Assembly (NCBI RefSeq): GCF_001426345.1
Contig: NZ_LMEM01000001.1
Coordinates: forward strand, 396,264-460,263
Origin: Devosia sp. Root436
GTDB taxonomy: Bacteria; Pseudomonadota; Alphaproteobacteria; Rhizobiales; Devosiaceae
Length of the DNA stretch: 64,000 nt
Direction of reading: 5' to 3'
In this document: positions 47,784 to 55,160 of the stretch, piece by piece
How the letters are laid out: each line of letters begins with the position of its first letter
Numbering within the stretch: the stretch's first letter is position 1
Program-made: the position numbers and the translations under genes
The notes under the pieces: generated by a model
Database searches by the model: none
The model's input: the letters and a program-made list of their open reading frames with translations, nothing else
What the model was told of the DNA's origin: nothing

Positions 47784-48653
47784 ATGTCGCGCGTCACTCT
47801 TGCTCTTGTCGCTCTCGTCGGCATTCTTGCCGGGGCCCTTGGCTATGCGGCCGTCAGCAGGCCGGCGCCGCAAACCGATGCCGTGGCGGTGCAGGCGCTG
47901 ATCGACGAGGCGATTTCGGCCTATGATGCCAAACGCCTCGTGGAAGCCAGCGCGGCGCCCCAGGACGTGGCGGCGATCGATCCGGAAACGCTCAATCCGC
48001 TGATCGAATCCTACCTGATGAGCGACCCCAAAATCCTCCAGCGCATGTCGGTGGCGCTCGATACCACGCTGCAGGCTGAGGAGCGCAGCCAGGCCACCAC
48101 CGCTATCGCCTCGATGCAGGAGGCCATCTTCAACGATCCGGGCCAGGTTGTGCTCGGCAATCCGCAGGGCGACGTCACGCTGGTCGAGTTCTTCGACTAC
48201 AATTGCGGCTATTGCCGCGCCGCCCTGCCCGACATGGCGACGCTTCTGGCCGAAGACCCCAACCTGCGCGTCGTGCTCAAGGAATTTCCCATCCTCTCCA
48301 ATGAGTCGATCGACGCTGCCCGCGTCGCCGTGCTGGTTGGCGATGCCGATGTCGACTACTGGACCTTCCACGAAACCCTGTTCACCAGCCGCAGCCAGGT
48401 GGACAAGCAGGTGGCCCTCGCCGCCGCCGCCGATCTGGGCCTGTCGCCGGTGTCGCTCGAACTCGACATGGGGACCGAGGCGGTATCGCAGACCATCCAG
48501 ACCTCCTACGAGATCGCCCGCGCGCTCAACATCACCGGCACCCCGACCTACATCATCGGCAACGAGATCATCCCCGGCGCCATCGGGCTGGACGAATTGC
48601 GCGCCCGCATCGCCAATATGCGGGCCTGCGGCGAGACGCAGTGCGAGGGGTAG
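47784..48653 (+). CDS. DsbA-family thiol:disulfide oxidoreductase
   Basis: A 289-residue periplasmic protein. An N-terminal signal or anchor (MSRVTLALVALVGILAGALG) is followed by a helical stretch (about 30-105) like the ScsC/Com1 N-terminal oligomerisation region. The thioredoxin fold has the active site FFDYNCGYCRAA and the cis-proline TGTPTYIIG. It may oxidise or isomerise envelope proteins. I chose the ATG at 47784, with TGGAG nine bases upstream; the longer open frame lacks a good start. Confidence 0.9.
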   Translation: MSRVTLALVALVGILAGALGYAAVSRPAPQTDAVAVQALIDEAISAYDAKRLVEASAAPQDVAAIDPETLNPLIESYLMSDPKILQRMSVALDTTLQAEERSQATTAIASMQEAIFNDPGQVVLGNPQGDVTLVEFFDYNCGYCRAALPDMATLLAEDPNLRVVLKEFPILSNESIDAARVAVLVGDADVDYWTFHETLFTSRSQVDKQVALAAAADLGLSPVSLELDMGTEAVSQTIQTSYEIARALNITGTPTYIIGNEIIPGAIGLDELRARIANMRACGETQCEG

Positions 48654-48662
48654 CGCCGCTCT

Positions 48663-48815
48663 TCCCCTCTCCCCTTGAGGGAGAGGGATGTTCTTCCGCG
48701 TTCAGCGGAAGAACGGGGTGAGGGGTGCTGCGCCCTCCCATGCTTTGATGCTCAAGGATAGCGCAGCACCCCTCATCCGCCCTTCGGGCACCTTCTCCCT
48801 CAAGGGGAGAAGGGA
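48663..48815. repeat. Family B-like palindrome, variant with extra stem
   Basis: CCCTCTCCCCTTGAGGGAGA opens the element and CTCCCTCAAGGGGAGAAGGG closes it. Inner arms GGGGTGAGGGGTGCTGCGC and GCGCAGCACCCCTCATCCGCC pair over about 15 bases. A small hairpin TCTTCCGCGTTCAGCGGAAGA is nested in the left half. It follows the DsbA-like gene by nine bases. Confidence 0.88.
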
Positions 48816-48844
48816 GAAGCTAACTCCCACTTCTGCCGTGTTCT

Positions 48845-48871
48845 TTGCCTTTTCGGTGCATTTCGTATAAC
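48845..48871 (+). promoter_or_regulatory. Predicted promoter of aroQ-accB-accC
   Basis: TTGCCT and TATAAC (five of six -10 bases) are 15 bases apart, slightly short. The aroQ start is 44 bases after the -10 element. Confidence 0.35.
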
Positions 48872-48914
48872 CGGACTTGCGCCGGCCGGAAGCGCCGGTG
48901 CAAAAGGCAAAATC

Positions 48915-49352
48915 ATGGCTAAACGCGTTCTCGTCCTCAACGGCCCGAACCTCAATATGCTCGGTACCCGCGAGCCCGACATCTATGGCGCCGCAACGCT
49001 TGGGGATGTCGAGGCGCTGTGCAAGACGACCGGCGCCGAGTTCGGCCTCAGCGTGGATTTCCGTCAATCCAACCATGAAGGCGAGCTGGTCACCTGGATT
49101 CAGGAGGCCCGCAACACCGCCGATGCCATCCTCATCAACCCGGCTGCCTATTCGCATACCTCGCTGGCCATCCACGATGCGCTCAAGGGTGTCGGATTGC
49201 CGGTTGCCGAGGTTCACATCTCCAATATCCACCAGCGGGAAGCGGTGCGGCACCACTCTTTTGTGTCGTCCGTCGCCTTTGGCGTCATTTGCGGCTTTGG
49301 CGTCACCGGGTATAGACTGGCGCTGATAGCGCTCGCCGAAAAACTCAAATAA
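48915..49352 (+). CDS. aroQ: 3-dehydroquinate dehydratase, type II
   Basis: A 145-residue dodecameric enzyme, third step of the shikimate pathway. The motif [17 protein letters not shown] carries the catalytic Tyr, [11 protein letters not shown] the loop, and [13 protein letters not shown] the catalytic His. It starts the aroQ-accB-accC group: accB begins 34 bases later on the same strand. This linkage is common in alphaproteobacteria. Confidence 0.96.
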   Translation: MAKRVLVLNGPNLNMLGTREPDIYGAATLGDVEALCKTTGAEFGLSVDFRQSNHEGELVTWIQEARNTADAILINPAAYSHTSLAIHDALKGVGLPVAEVHISNIHQREAVRHHSFVSSVAFGVICGFGVTGYRLALIALAEKLK

Positions 49353-49386
49353 CGATCAACGCGTGCTGCGCGGGAGACCGACAAGA

Positions 49387-49881
49387 ATGACCAAGTCATC
49401 GCAAGTGGATCAGGATCTGATCCGGGCCATTGCCGAGCTGCTCAACAAGGAAAATCTCGCCGAGATCGAGATCGAGCAGGAGGACTTCCGGGTCCGCGTC
49501 ACCCGCTCCTACGCCAATGAAGGCGTGACCTATGCAGCGCCGCCGCAGCATTACGTGCCGCAGCAGGCCGCCGCTCCCGCTCCGCTGACGCCGGCCGGTT
49601 CCGTGCCATCGGCCGCTCCCGCCGCCGCCGAAGACCTCGCCTCCAATCCGGGCACGCTGACCTCTCCCATGGTCGGCACCGCCTATCGTTCGCCCGAACC
49701 GGGCAAGCCGACCTTTGCCGAAGTCGGCACCAAGGTTACCGAAGGGCAGACCCTGCTTATCATCGAGGCGATGAAGACGATGAACCAGATCCCGGCGCAC
49801 CGCTCCGGCACCGTCACGCGCATCCTCGTCCAGGATGCCCAGCCGGTGGAATACGGCGAGCCGCTCGTCGTCATCGAGTAA
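49387..49881 (+). CDS. accB: Acetyl-CoA carboxylase biotin carboxyl carrier protein
   Basis: A 164-residue carrier. The N-terminal helix ([20 protein letters not shown]) is followed by an Ala/Pro-rich linker (about 60-95) and the biotinyl domain. The biotin lysine is in EAMKTMNQI; the usual second Met after Lys is Thr. The ATG at 49387 gives MTKSSQVDQ. accC follows 10 bases later, consistent with coupled expression. Confidence 0.95.
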   Translation: MTKSSQVDQDLIRAIAELLNKENLAEIEIEQEDFRVRVTRSYANEGVTYAAPPQHYVPQQAAAPAPLTPAGSVPSAAPAAAEDLASNPGTLTSPMVGTAYRSPEPGKPTFAEVGTKVTEGQTLLIIEAMKTMNQIPAHRSGTVTRILVQDAQPVEYGEPLVVIE

Positions 49882-49891
49882 GGGGGACCTC

Positions 49892-51238
49892 ATGTTCCAG
49901 AAGGTCCTCATCGCCAATAGAGGCGAAATCGCCCTGCGCATCCTGCGCGCCTGCAAGGAACTGGGCATCCAGACCGTGGCGGTCCACTCCACCGCCGACG
50001 CCAATGCCATGCATGTGCGCCTGGCCGACGAAAGCGTCTGCATTGGGCCGCCAGCGGCCAAGGACAGCTATCTCAACATTCCCTCGATCATGGCCGCCTG
50101 TGAGATAACCGGCGCCGATGCCGTGCATCCGGGCTATGGGTTCCTCTCTGAAAACGCCCGTTTCGCCAAGATTTTGACCGAACACAAGGTGACCTTCATC
50201 GGTCCTTCGTCGCACCATATCGAGATCATGGGCGACAAGATCACCGCCAAGAAGACCGCCGTGGAGCTCGGCATCCCCGTGGTTCCCGGCTCGGCCGGTG
50301 CGGTCGAGAGCGAGGACGACGCCAGGAAGACCGCCAGGGAAATCGGCTATCCGGTGCTCATCAAGGCAACCGCCGGTGGCGGTGGGCGCGGCATGAAGGT
50401 GGCGCAGACCGAAAAGGACGTGCTGGTCGCCTGGTCGACCGCCCGCTCCGAGGCCAAGGCCGCCTTTGGCAACGATTCCGTCTATATGGAAAAATACCTC
50501 GGCAAGCCGCGCCATATCGAGGTGCAGGTGCTGGGTGATGGCCAGGGCAATGCCGTGCATCTGGGCGTGCGCGACTGTTCGCTGCAGCGCCGCCACCAGA
50601 AGGTGTGGGAAGAGGCCGGTGGCCCCACCATCCTGCCCGAAGAGCGCGACAAGATTGGCGAAATCTGCGCCGTGGCCATGCGCAAGCTCAAATATTCGGG
50701 CGCCGGCACCATCGAGTTCCTGTACGAGAACGGTGAATTCTACTTCATCGAGATGAACACCCGCCTGCAGGTGGAACACCCCGTCACCGAGCGCATCACC
50801 GGCATCGACATCGTCTATGAGCAGATCCGCGTCGCCTCTGGCGAGAAACTCTCCATGGCGCAGAAGGATGTGCAGTTCTACGGCCATGCCATCGAGGTGC
50901 GCATCAATGCCGAGGACCCGCAGACCTTTGCGCCCTCGCCCGGCACCATCACCTTCTACCATCCGGCCGGTGGCGTCGGCGTGCGCGTCGATTCGGCGGT
51001 GTATCAGGGCTACAAGATTCCGCCCTACTACGATTCACTCATCGGCAAGCTCATCGTCTATGGCCGCACTCGCGACGAATGCCTGCAGCGCCTGCGCCGC
51101 GCGGTCGATGAATTCGTGGTGGATGGTGTCAAGACCACGCTGCCGCTGTTCCAGCGCCTGATCAAGGAACCGGATATCCTGACCGGCAACTATGACATCC
51201 ACTGGCTGGAAAAGTATCTGGCGGCGAACAAGGTTTAG
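49892..51238 (+). CDS. accC: Acetyl-CoA carboxylase biotin carboxylase subunit
   Basis: A 448-residue ATP-grasp enzyme that carboxylates biotin on AccB, the first step of fatty acid synthesis. It has N-terminal VLIANRGEIALRI, the glycine-rich KATAGGGGRGMK, FIEMNTRLQVEHPVTE with the catalytic Glu and Arg region, and EVRINAEDP. The ATG at 49892 follows AGGGGG. It is the last gene of this group; a family B palindrome follows. Confidence 0.97.
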   Translation: MFQKVLIANRGEIALRILRACKELGIQTVAVHSTADANAMHVRLADESVCIGPPAAKDSYLNIPSIMAACEITGADAVHPGYGFLSENARFAKILTEHKVTFIGPSSHHIEIMGDKITAKKTAVELGIPVVPGSAGAVESEDDARKTAREIGYPVLIKATAGGGGRGMKVAQTEKDVLVAWSTARSEAKAAFGNDSVYMEKYLGKPRHIEVQVLGDGQGNAVHLGVRDCSLQRRHQKVWEEAGGPTILPEERDKIGEICAVAMRKLKYSGAGTIEFLYENGEFYFIEMNTRLQVEHPVTERITGIDIVYEQIRVASGEKLSMAQKDVQFYGHAIEVRINAEDPQTFAPSPGTITFYHPAGGVGVRVDSAVYQGYKIPPYYDSLIGKLIVYGRTRDECLQRLRRAVDEFVVDGVKTTLPLFQRLIKEPDILTGNYDIHWLEKYLAANKV

Positions 51239-51254
51239 TGCGGCATGCCCCTCT

Positions 51255-51382
51255 TCACCTCTCCCTTTGGGGGAGAGGTCGACCCTCTTGGGTCGGGTGA
51301 GAGGGCCTTTGCTGGATACGGTGCGTGGTAAAGGCCCCCTCACCCGGCGCTGTGCGCCGACCTCTCCCCCAAAGGGAGAGGT
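51255..51382. repeat. Family B palindrome, copy 3 (inverted)
   Basis: Complete copy in the orientation opposite to the one at 47.6 kb. It starts CCTCTCCCTTTGGGGGAGAG, then GGTCGACCCTCTTGGGTCGG, GAGGGCCTTT, AAAGGCCCCCTCACCCGGCG and ends CTCTCCCCCAAAGGGAGAGG. It separates accC from aat. Confidence 0.9.
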
Positions 51383-51398
51383 GTAGAAGGGAACCCAG

Positions 51399-52040
51399 AT
51401 GGCCCGGCGACAAGACCCCTTCGATATCGAGATCACCCCCGAGCTGATCATGCGCGCCTATCGCGCCGGCATCTTTCCGATGTCGGAGGATGCGGCGGAT
51501 GAGAACCTGTTCTGGGTCAGCCCGGAAATGCGGGGCATCATTCCGCTCGATGGCTTCCGTCTGTCGACCAGCCTGCGCAAGGCGATCCGCAAATCGGGCT
51601 ACACGGTCAAGGTCGATACCGATTTCGAGGCGGTCATCGAGGGCTGCGCCACTGTCGGCGCGGATCGCGACACCACCTGGATCAACCGCACCATCCGCTC
51701 GGTCTATGGCGAGCTGTTCCGGCGCGGCGTGGCGCATACGGTGGAGGTGTGGGACGGGACCGAGCTGGCCGGCGGGCTCTATGGGCTGGCCATCGGCGGC
51801 GCGTTCTTCGGGGAATCGATGTTCCACCGCCGGACCAATGCCAGCAAGATGGCGATGGCCCACCTGGTCGAACGGCTCAGGGCCGGCGGCTTCGTGCTGC
51901 TCGACACCCAGTTTGTCACCGACCATCTGGCCTCGCTGGGGGGCGTCGAGATTCCGCGCAGCGCCTATGAGGAGCGCCTTGCCGAAGCGCTCCCCATCCA
52001 TGGCGACTGGTCTGCCTGGGACGCTACGGCTTCAGCCTGA
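51399..52040 (+). CDS. aat: Leucyl/phenylalanyl-tRNA-protein transferase
   Basis: A 213-residue enzyme that adds Leu or Phe to proteins with N-terminal Arg or Lys, marking them for ClpS/ClpAP (N-end rule). Motifs include AYRAGIFPMSED, FWVSPEMRGIIPLDGF, GGLYGLAIGGAFFGESMF and FVLLDTQFVTDHLASLGG. The Aat-DUF2155-NDUFA12 region is conserved in Rhizobiales; here two unrelated genes lie between them. Its 3' end overlaps the next minus-strand gene by 17 bases. Confidence 0.96.
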   Translation: MARRQDPFDIEITPELIMRAYRAGIFPMSEDAADENLFWVSPEMRGIIPLDGFRLSTSLRKAIRKSGYTVKVDTDFEAVIEGCATVGADRDTTWINRTIRSVYGELFRRGVAHTVEVWDGTELAGGLYGLAIGGAFFGESMFHRRTNASKMAMAHLVERLRAGGFVLLDTQFVTDHLASLGGVEIPRSAYEERLAEALPIHGDWSAWDATASA

Positions 52041-52518
52041 AGGCGAGTTCGGTCACCGGATGCCCGGAAGGGTCTTCGCCGGGATCCTTGTGGTAGATTT
52101 CCATCCTGACGGCGTTGATGAAATTGTCGCCATCGGGCACTCCATCGAGCTGGTAGCCGTTGGCCTTGGCCCAGTCGCCGAGCGTCATGTTGGCACCGTG
52201 CAGTTCGTGATAGGGCACGGTTGCGGTAAGCGAAGCATATTTGCCGCCGGGAATGGTGCCGGTGGCGAAACGGCCCTCGGGTTTGAGCACGGTGACAGTC
52301 GGCATGCCCACCTGCATTTCCATCATGTCACCGGGGAAGAAGGTGACGTAGTTGAAAAACGGCGCGCCGGTGAGTTCACCGCCCTGCCCCTTCACCCATT
52401 TGATGACGTCCTCGATCAATGGCGGCGCCTGCCGCGAAATTTCCGGCTGGCGCAGCGTCAGCAGGATGGCGGCATAGGGCTGGGGCGTCTTCTCGACGAT
52501 CCTGGGTTCGGTCAGCAT
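52024..52518 (-). CDS. GyrI-like small-molecule-binding protein
   Basis: A 164-residue protein made of one GyrI-like (AraC effector-binding-type) domain with the SHS2 repeat pattern. Strands RIVEKTPQPYAAILLTLRQ, then FATGTIPGGKYASLTATVPY, and FINAVRMEIYHKDPGED fit the family. Such free-standing domains bind or hydrolyse small molecules. There is no DNA-binding domain. The role is unknown. It converges on aat with an overlap. Confidence 0.7.
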   Translation of the reverse strand: MLTEPRIVEKTPQPYAAILLTLRQPEISRQAPPLIEDVIKWVKGQGGELTGAPFFNYVTFFPGDMMEMQVGMPTVTVLKPEGRFATGTIPGGKYASLTATVPYHELHGANMTLGDWAKANGYQLDGVPDGDNFINAVRMEIYHKDPGEDPSGHPVTELAFRLKP

Positions 52519-52623
52519 TGTTCCTGGTCTCCTCTTGTCGATGATGCAGACTGGACCGGGCCATCCACCGCAGCTTGATCGGGCTTGCGATCTTACCTCG
52601 CCTTTGGAGGAGAAGCAGGAAGG

Positions 52624-53409
52624 CTAGTCCACCAGGGCGCCGCCGGTGGCATTGGCCAGCGTCGCGGTCATGCCCGCCGCCAGGTCGCTCGACAGCAGGA
52701 CTGCGGCATCGGCCACCTGGGCCAGCGCCGTGACCTTGCGCAGTGGCGTATCCTTGGCGAATTCGCGATGGACCTCGTCGAAGGTGATGCCGAGTTCGTT
52801 GGCGCGCAACTGCCAGGCCTCGCGCACGCCCGGAGCATCGGGCGAACCCGGCGACCGCACCCAGCAGACGCGCACGCCCTGCGAGCCGTTTTCCATGCCA
52901 AGCTGGCGCAGGTAATTCTCGACTGCCGCACAGGCCACGCCGAAACCGCCGACATACGGCACCGGCCAGCGCCCCACATTGGCAGTGATGCCGACGATGA
53001 CGCCCCCGCCATTGTCGCCCATATGGCGTGCCACGGCGGCGCCGGTATGGAACCAGGTGGCCATCGCGGTCCGGATCGGGGCCAGCATGCGGTCGAAATT
53101 CATGTCGGTCAGCAGTTCGCCCTGGGTATCGTCCCAGGATACGCCATTGAACATCAGCCTGACCGGCCCGGCCTTGGCGGCAACATCGGCCAGATGCGCC
53201 TCGATACCGGCCCTGTCGGTAGCGTCGACCAGGGTGACTTCGGCCCTGCCCCCTGTGGCCCGGATATCGGCGGCAACGGCGTCGAGGCTTGTGCGATGGC
53301 GCGCCGCGAGGAACACATGCGCCCCCTCGCGCGCATAGGCTCTGGCGACCGCGCCACCGACCGCACCGCTGCCACCGTAGACGATGGCGGTCTTGTCCTT
53401 GAGCAACAT
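52624..53409 (-). CDS. Short-chain dehydrogenase-like protein lacking the catalytic Tyr and Lys
   Basis: A 261-residue Rossmann protein of the SDR family. The nucleotide-binding turn is YGGSGAVGGAVA, and LAARHRTSLDAV suggests NADP(H) preference. The usual YxxxK reads FGVAC in GGFGVACAAVENY, so both catalytic Tyr and Lys are replaced, and the usual Ser position reads ITAN. It may have another activity or only bind ligand. The start is the ATG at 53409. Confidence 0.8.
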   Translation of the reverse strand: MLLKDKTAIVYGGSGAVGGAVARAYAREGAHVFLAARHRTSLDAVAADIRATGGRAEVTLVDATDRAGIEAHLADVAAKAGPVRLMFNGVSWDDTQGELLTDMNFDRMLAPIRTAMATWFHTGAAVARHMGDNGGGVIVGITANVGRWPVPYVGGFGVACAAVENYLRQLGMENGSQGVRVCWVRSPGSPDAPGVREAWQLRANELGITFDEVHREFAKDTPLRKVTALAQVADAAVLLSSDLAAGMTATLANATGGALVD

Positions 53410-53514
53410 GAATACCTCCCGGCTTGCCGCAGCACAGTGCTGCGCTGTCCCGAGGTCAAGGACGGCCGGGCGTCGAGGATTCCGACAGTGATTCCGACGA
53501 CATCGGCGCCGGAG

Positions 53515-53979
53515 CTACCGCTCGTCGGGCGGGGGAACGTCGGTGCTGGTTTTGCACTCGATCAGCCAGACGTCATAGATCGCGTGATCGACGGCGTTGA
53601 GCGCCGGACTGTCGGCGAACATCCAGCCGGTGAAGATGCGCTTGGACACACCCGTCAGGCTGCGCTGGTCGACTTCGAGAAAGGCCGATACGCGCTGCGT
53701 TTCGGTGGCCGGGCGGTTGTAGCAGGCACGCGGGGTGATCTCGAGCGCGCCGAACAGCACCGTCTCGTCGATATAGACATCGAAGCGGGTTATGCGGCCG
53801 GTAATCTTGTCGAGGCCGGCAAAGGTTGCCACCGGATTGGCGATCGGCTGGGCGGCAGCAGGCGTCGCAAGCGCCAGCCCCAGCAGGGGAACCAGCGCTC
53901 GGGCCAGGGTCAGGATGGATCGGCTGCTCGGGCGCAAGGCGCCGCGGTCCTTATTCGGGCGACCAGGCGTCGTAGTCAC
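53515..53979 (-). CDS. DUF2155 domain protein
   Basis: An exported protein of up to 154 residues. A signal-like hydrophobic stretch (about 25-43, ALVPLLGLALATPAAAQ) leads to the DUF2155 domain with TARFAGLDKITGRI-type sequence, then FGALEITPRACYNRP and FTGWMFADSPALNAVDHAIYDVWLIEC. The conserved Cys pair likely forms a disulfide. The GTG at 53979 overlaps the NDUFA12 gene by 29 bases; a TTG at 53937 with AAGGA upstream avoids the overlap. Confidence 0.85.
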   Translation of the reverse strand: MTTTPGRPNKDRGALRPSSRSILTLARALVPLLGLALATPAAAQPIANPVATFAGLDKITGRITRFDVYIDETVLFGALEITPRACYNRPATETQRVSAFLEVDQRSLTGVSKRIFTGWMFADSPALNAVDHAIYDVWLIECKTSTDVPPPDER

Positions 53980-54352
53980 CGGTCACACGCGGGCGTTCGC
54001 CCTTGTTGAGCAGGCTGCCATCGGGCCGATAGGCCGCGGCCGTGCCGGTCAGGTTGGGCTCGTGCGGCTTTTCCCAGCCGCGGGCGGCATATTTGGCATC
54101 GCTTGGCACGATATCGGTGCGGTGGTGCATCCAGCCGTGCCAGCCGGGCGGAATGGACGAAGCGTCGGCATAGCCGCCGCCATAGGTCACGTAGCGCCGG
54201 TCGGCCTTGCGATCCTGGTAGTATTTGTTGCCGAATTCATCGCTGCCGACATAGTCGCCGAAGCGCCAGATCCACAGCCGCGTGCCCCAGGTCTGGCCGC
54301 TCCACCAGGAGAAGATTTCAGTGAGGAACTGCTTGATACCGGATTGGGCCAC
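53951..54352 (-). CDS. NADH:ubiquinone oxidoreductase subunit NDUFA12 homolog
   Basis: A 133-residue protein matching the alphaproteobacterial NDUFA12 (17.2 kDa) accessory subunit of complex I. Key segments are FLTEIFSWWSGQTWGTRLW, VGSDEFGNKYY and PPGWHGWMHHRTDIVPS. It starts at a GTG (54352). It is cotranscribed with the DUF2155 gene, a linkage conserved in Rhizobiales. The stretch above it (54353-54835) shows no gene I can support. Confidence 0.93.
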   Translation of the reverse strand: MAQSGIKQFLTEIFSWWSGQTWGTRLWIWRFGDYVGSDEFGNKYYQDRKADRRYVTYGGGYADASSIPPGWHGWMHHRTDIVPSDAKYAARGWEKPHEPNLTGTAAAYRPDGSLLNKGERPRVTGDYDAWSPE

Positions 54353-54835
54353 GTGTCGATTCCGCCGTCGAGATATGCGAGTTGGCCGGGTGTAACATGG
54401 GTCGCGGACGGAGCCTAGACCGAATTGGCGGCTTGGCTCGACATCGCCACGGCGCTGGGCTTCTGATGGCGCCGACCCATTCCTTCCAGGCAGGATGCGA
54501 CAGGAATCTCCGCCGCCTCCCCGGAAACTACAATGCTGCCGTCGCGCTGCGGGTCTGGCATGCACAACGCCATGGTGTGCGGACGCCCGACTGACCCACA
54601 AGCGCTAGTGTCCATTTGGCGGCGATGAAAATCGGCGAAATTTCTGCGCTTGACAGCTTTCCCGCCGCTCGATTCTGGCTTTCGCCGGCATGGTGAATCG
54701 CCGGTTAACAGCGGGTGGTGGCGCGTGATCCTCAAGGATTTCCGTGGCCTTAGCGGGGAGTCTTCGGCCTGGATTTCGGCGCTGAACACACCTGCGGAAA
54801 AGCCTCAAATGGCCCAGCCAAGCGCCGTGTTTTCC

Positions 54836-54864
54836 TTGCAGTTTGTCCCCGTAATCCACATATT
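54836..54864 (+). promoter_or_regulatory. Predicted sigma-70 promoter of nrdJ
   Basis: TTGCAG and CATATT, each matching four of six consensus bases, are 17 bases apart. Transcription would begin near 54871, giving a leader of about 290 bases before nrdJ. Confidence 0.4.
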
Positions 54865-54871
54865 ACCCCTA

Positions 54872-54906
54872 CTAGTGGTTGTCGTGATGCTCATCCCGAC
54901 CACTAG
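54872..54906. promoter_or_regulatory. Inverted repeat at the nrdJ promoter, NrdR-box-like right half
   Basis: CTAGTGGT (54872-54879) and ACCACTAG (54899-54906) are a perfect 8-bp inverted repeat. The right side continues as CACTAGACCTTGTG (54901-54914), which has the CAC-N8-GTG form of an NrdR box. It lies right after the predicted start site, where a repressor could act. The usual two-box NrdR spacing is not met. Confidence 0.4.
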
Positions 54907-55021
54907 ACCTTGTGATTTGTTGCGTTGACGCGGCTGCTGAATCGGAGGAATGTTTTCGACGGTCCGGTGCAGTTTCTGCGGCGGGCAAGCCCCGGGTAGG
55001 AGCGCTGGCAAAAGACCGGTG

Positions 55022-55070
55022 CCGAGCCCGGGCAACAGGCAAGATTTTCGAGCCCGCCTCCCGGGCTCGG
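55022..55070 (+). promoter_or_regulatory. Structured element in the nrdJ 5' leader
   Basis: CCGAGCCCGGG (55022-55032) and CCCGGGCTCGG (55060-55070) form a perfect 11-bp stem around a 27-base loop. A smaller hairpin GCAG-TTT-CTGC lies upstream, near 54967-54980. No T-run follows, so it is not a simple terminator. The end of the stem is 90 bases before the nrdJ start codon. I found no cobalamin-riboswitch B12 box. Confidence 0.55.
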
Positions 55071-55160
55071 TTGGTGAAGCGTCAAGACAGATTTGGGTGA
55101 GAAGCCGGGTTTCGGCTCGCGGGCATTCGTGTGCTCGTTCTATTGGGGAATACGACGACT

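Noticed and set aside
54353..54835. Possible genes between NDUFA12 and nrdJ (for example 54415-54789, minus strand)
   Set aside because: The translations lack a plausible start site or domain, and the base pattern does not look coding.
54863..54915. Standard two-box NrdR operator
   Set aside because: Only one good box is present, and the partial second one is at about 37 bases instead of about 31.
54930..55160. Cobalamin riboswitch upstream of nrdJ
   Set aside because: No B12 box (GCCACTG type) or other conserved core was found. B12 repression of a B12-dependent enzyme would also be illogical.
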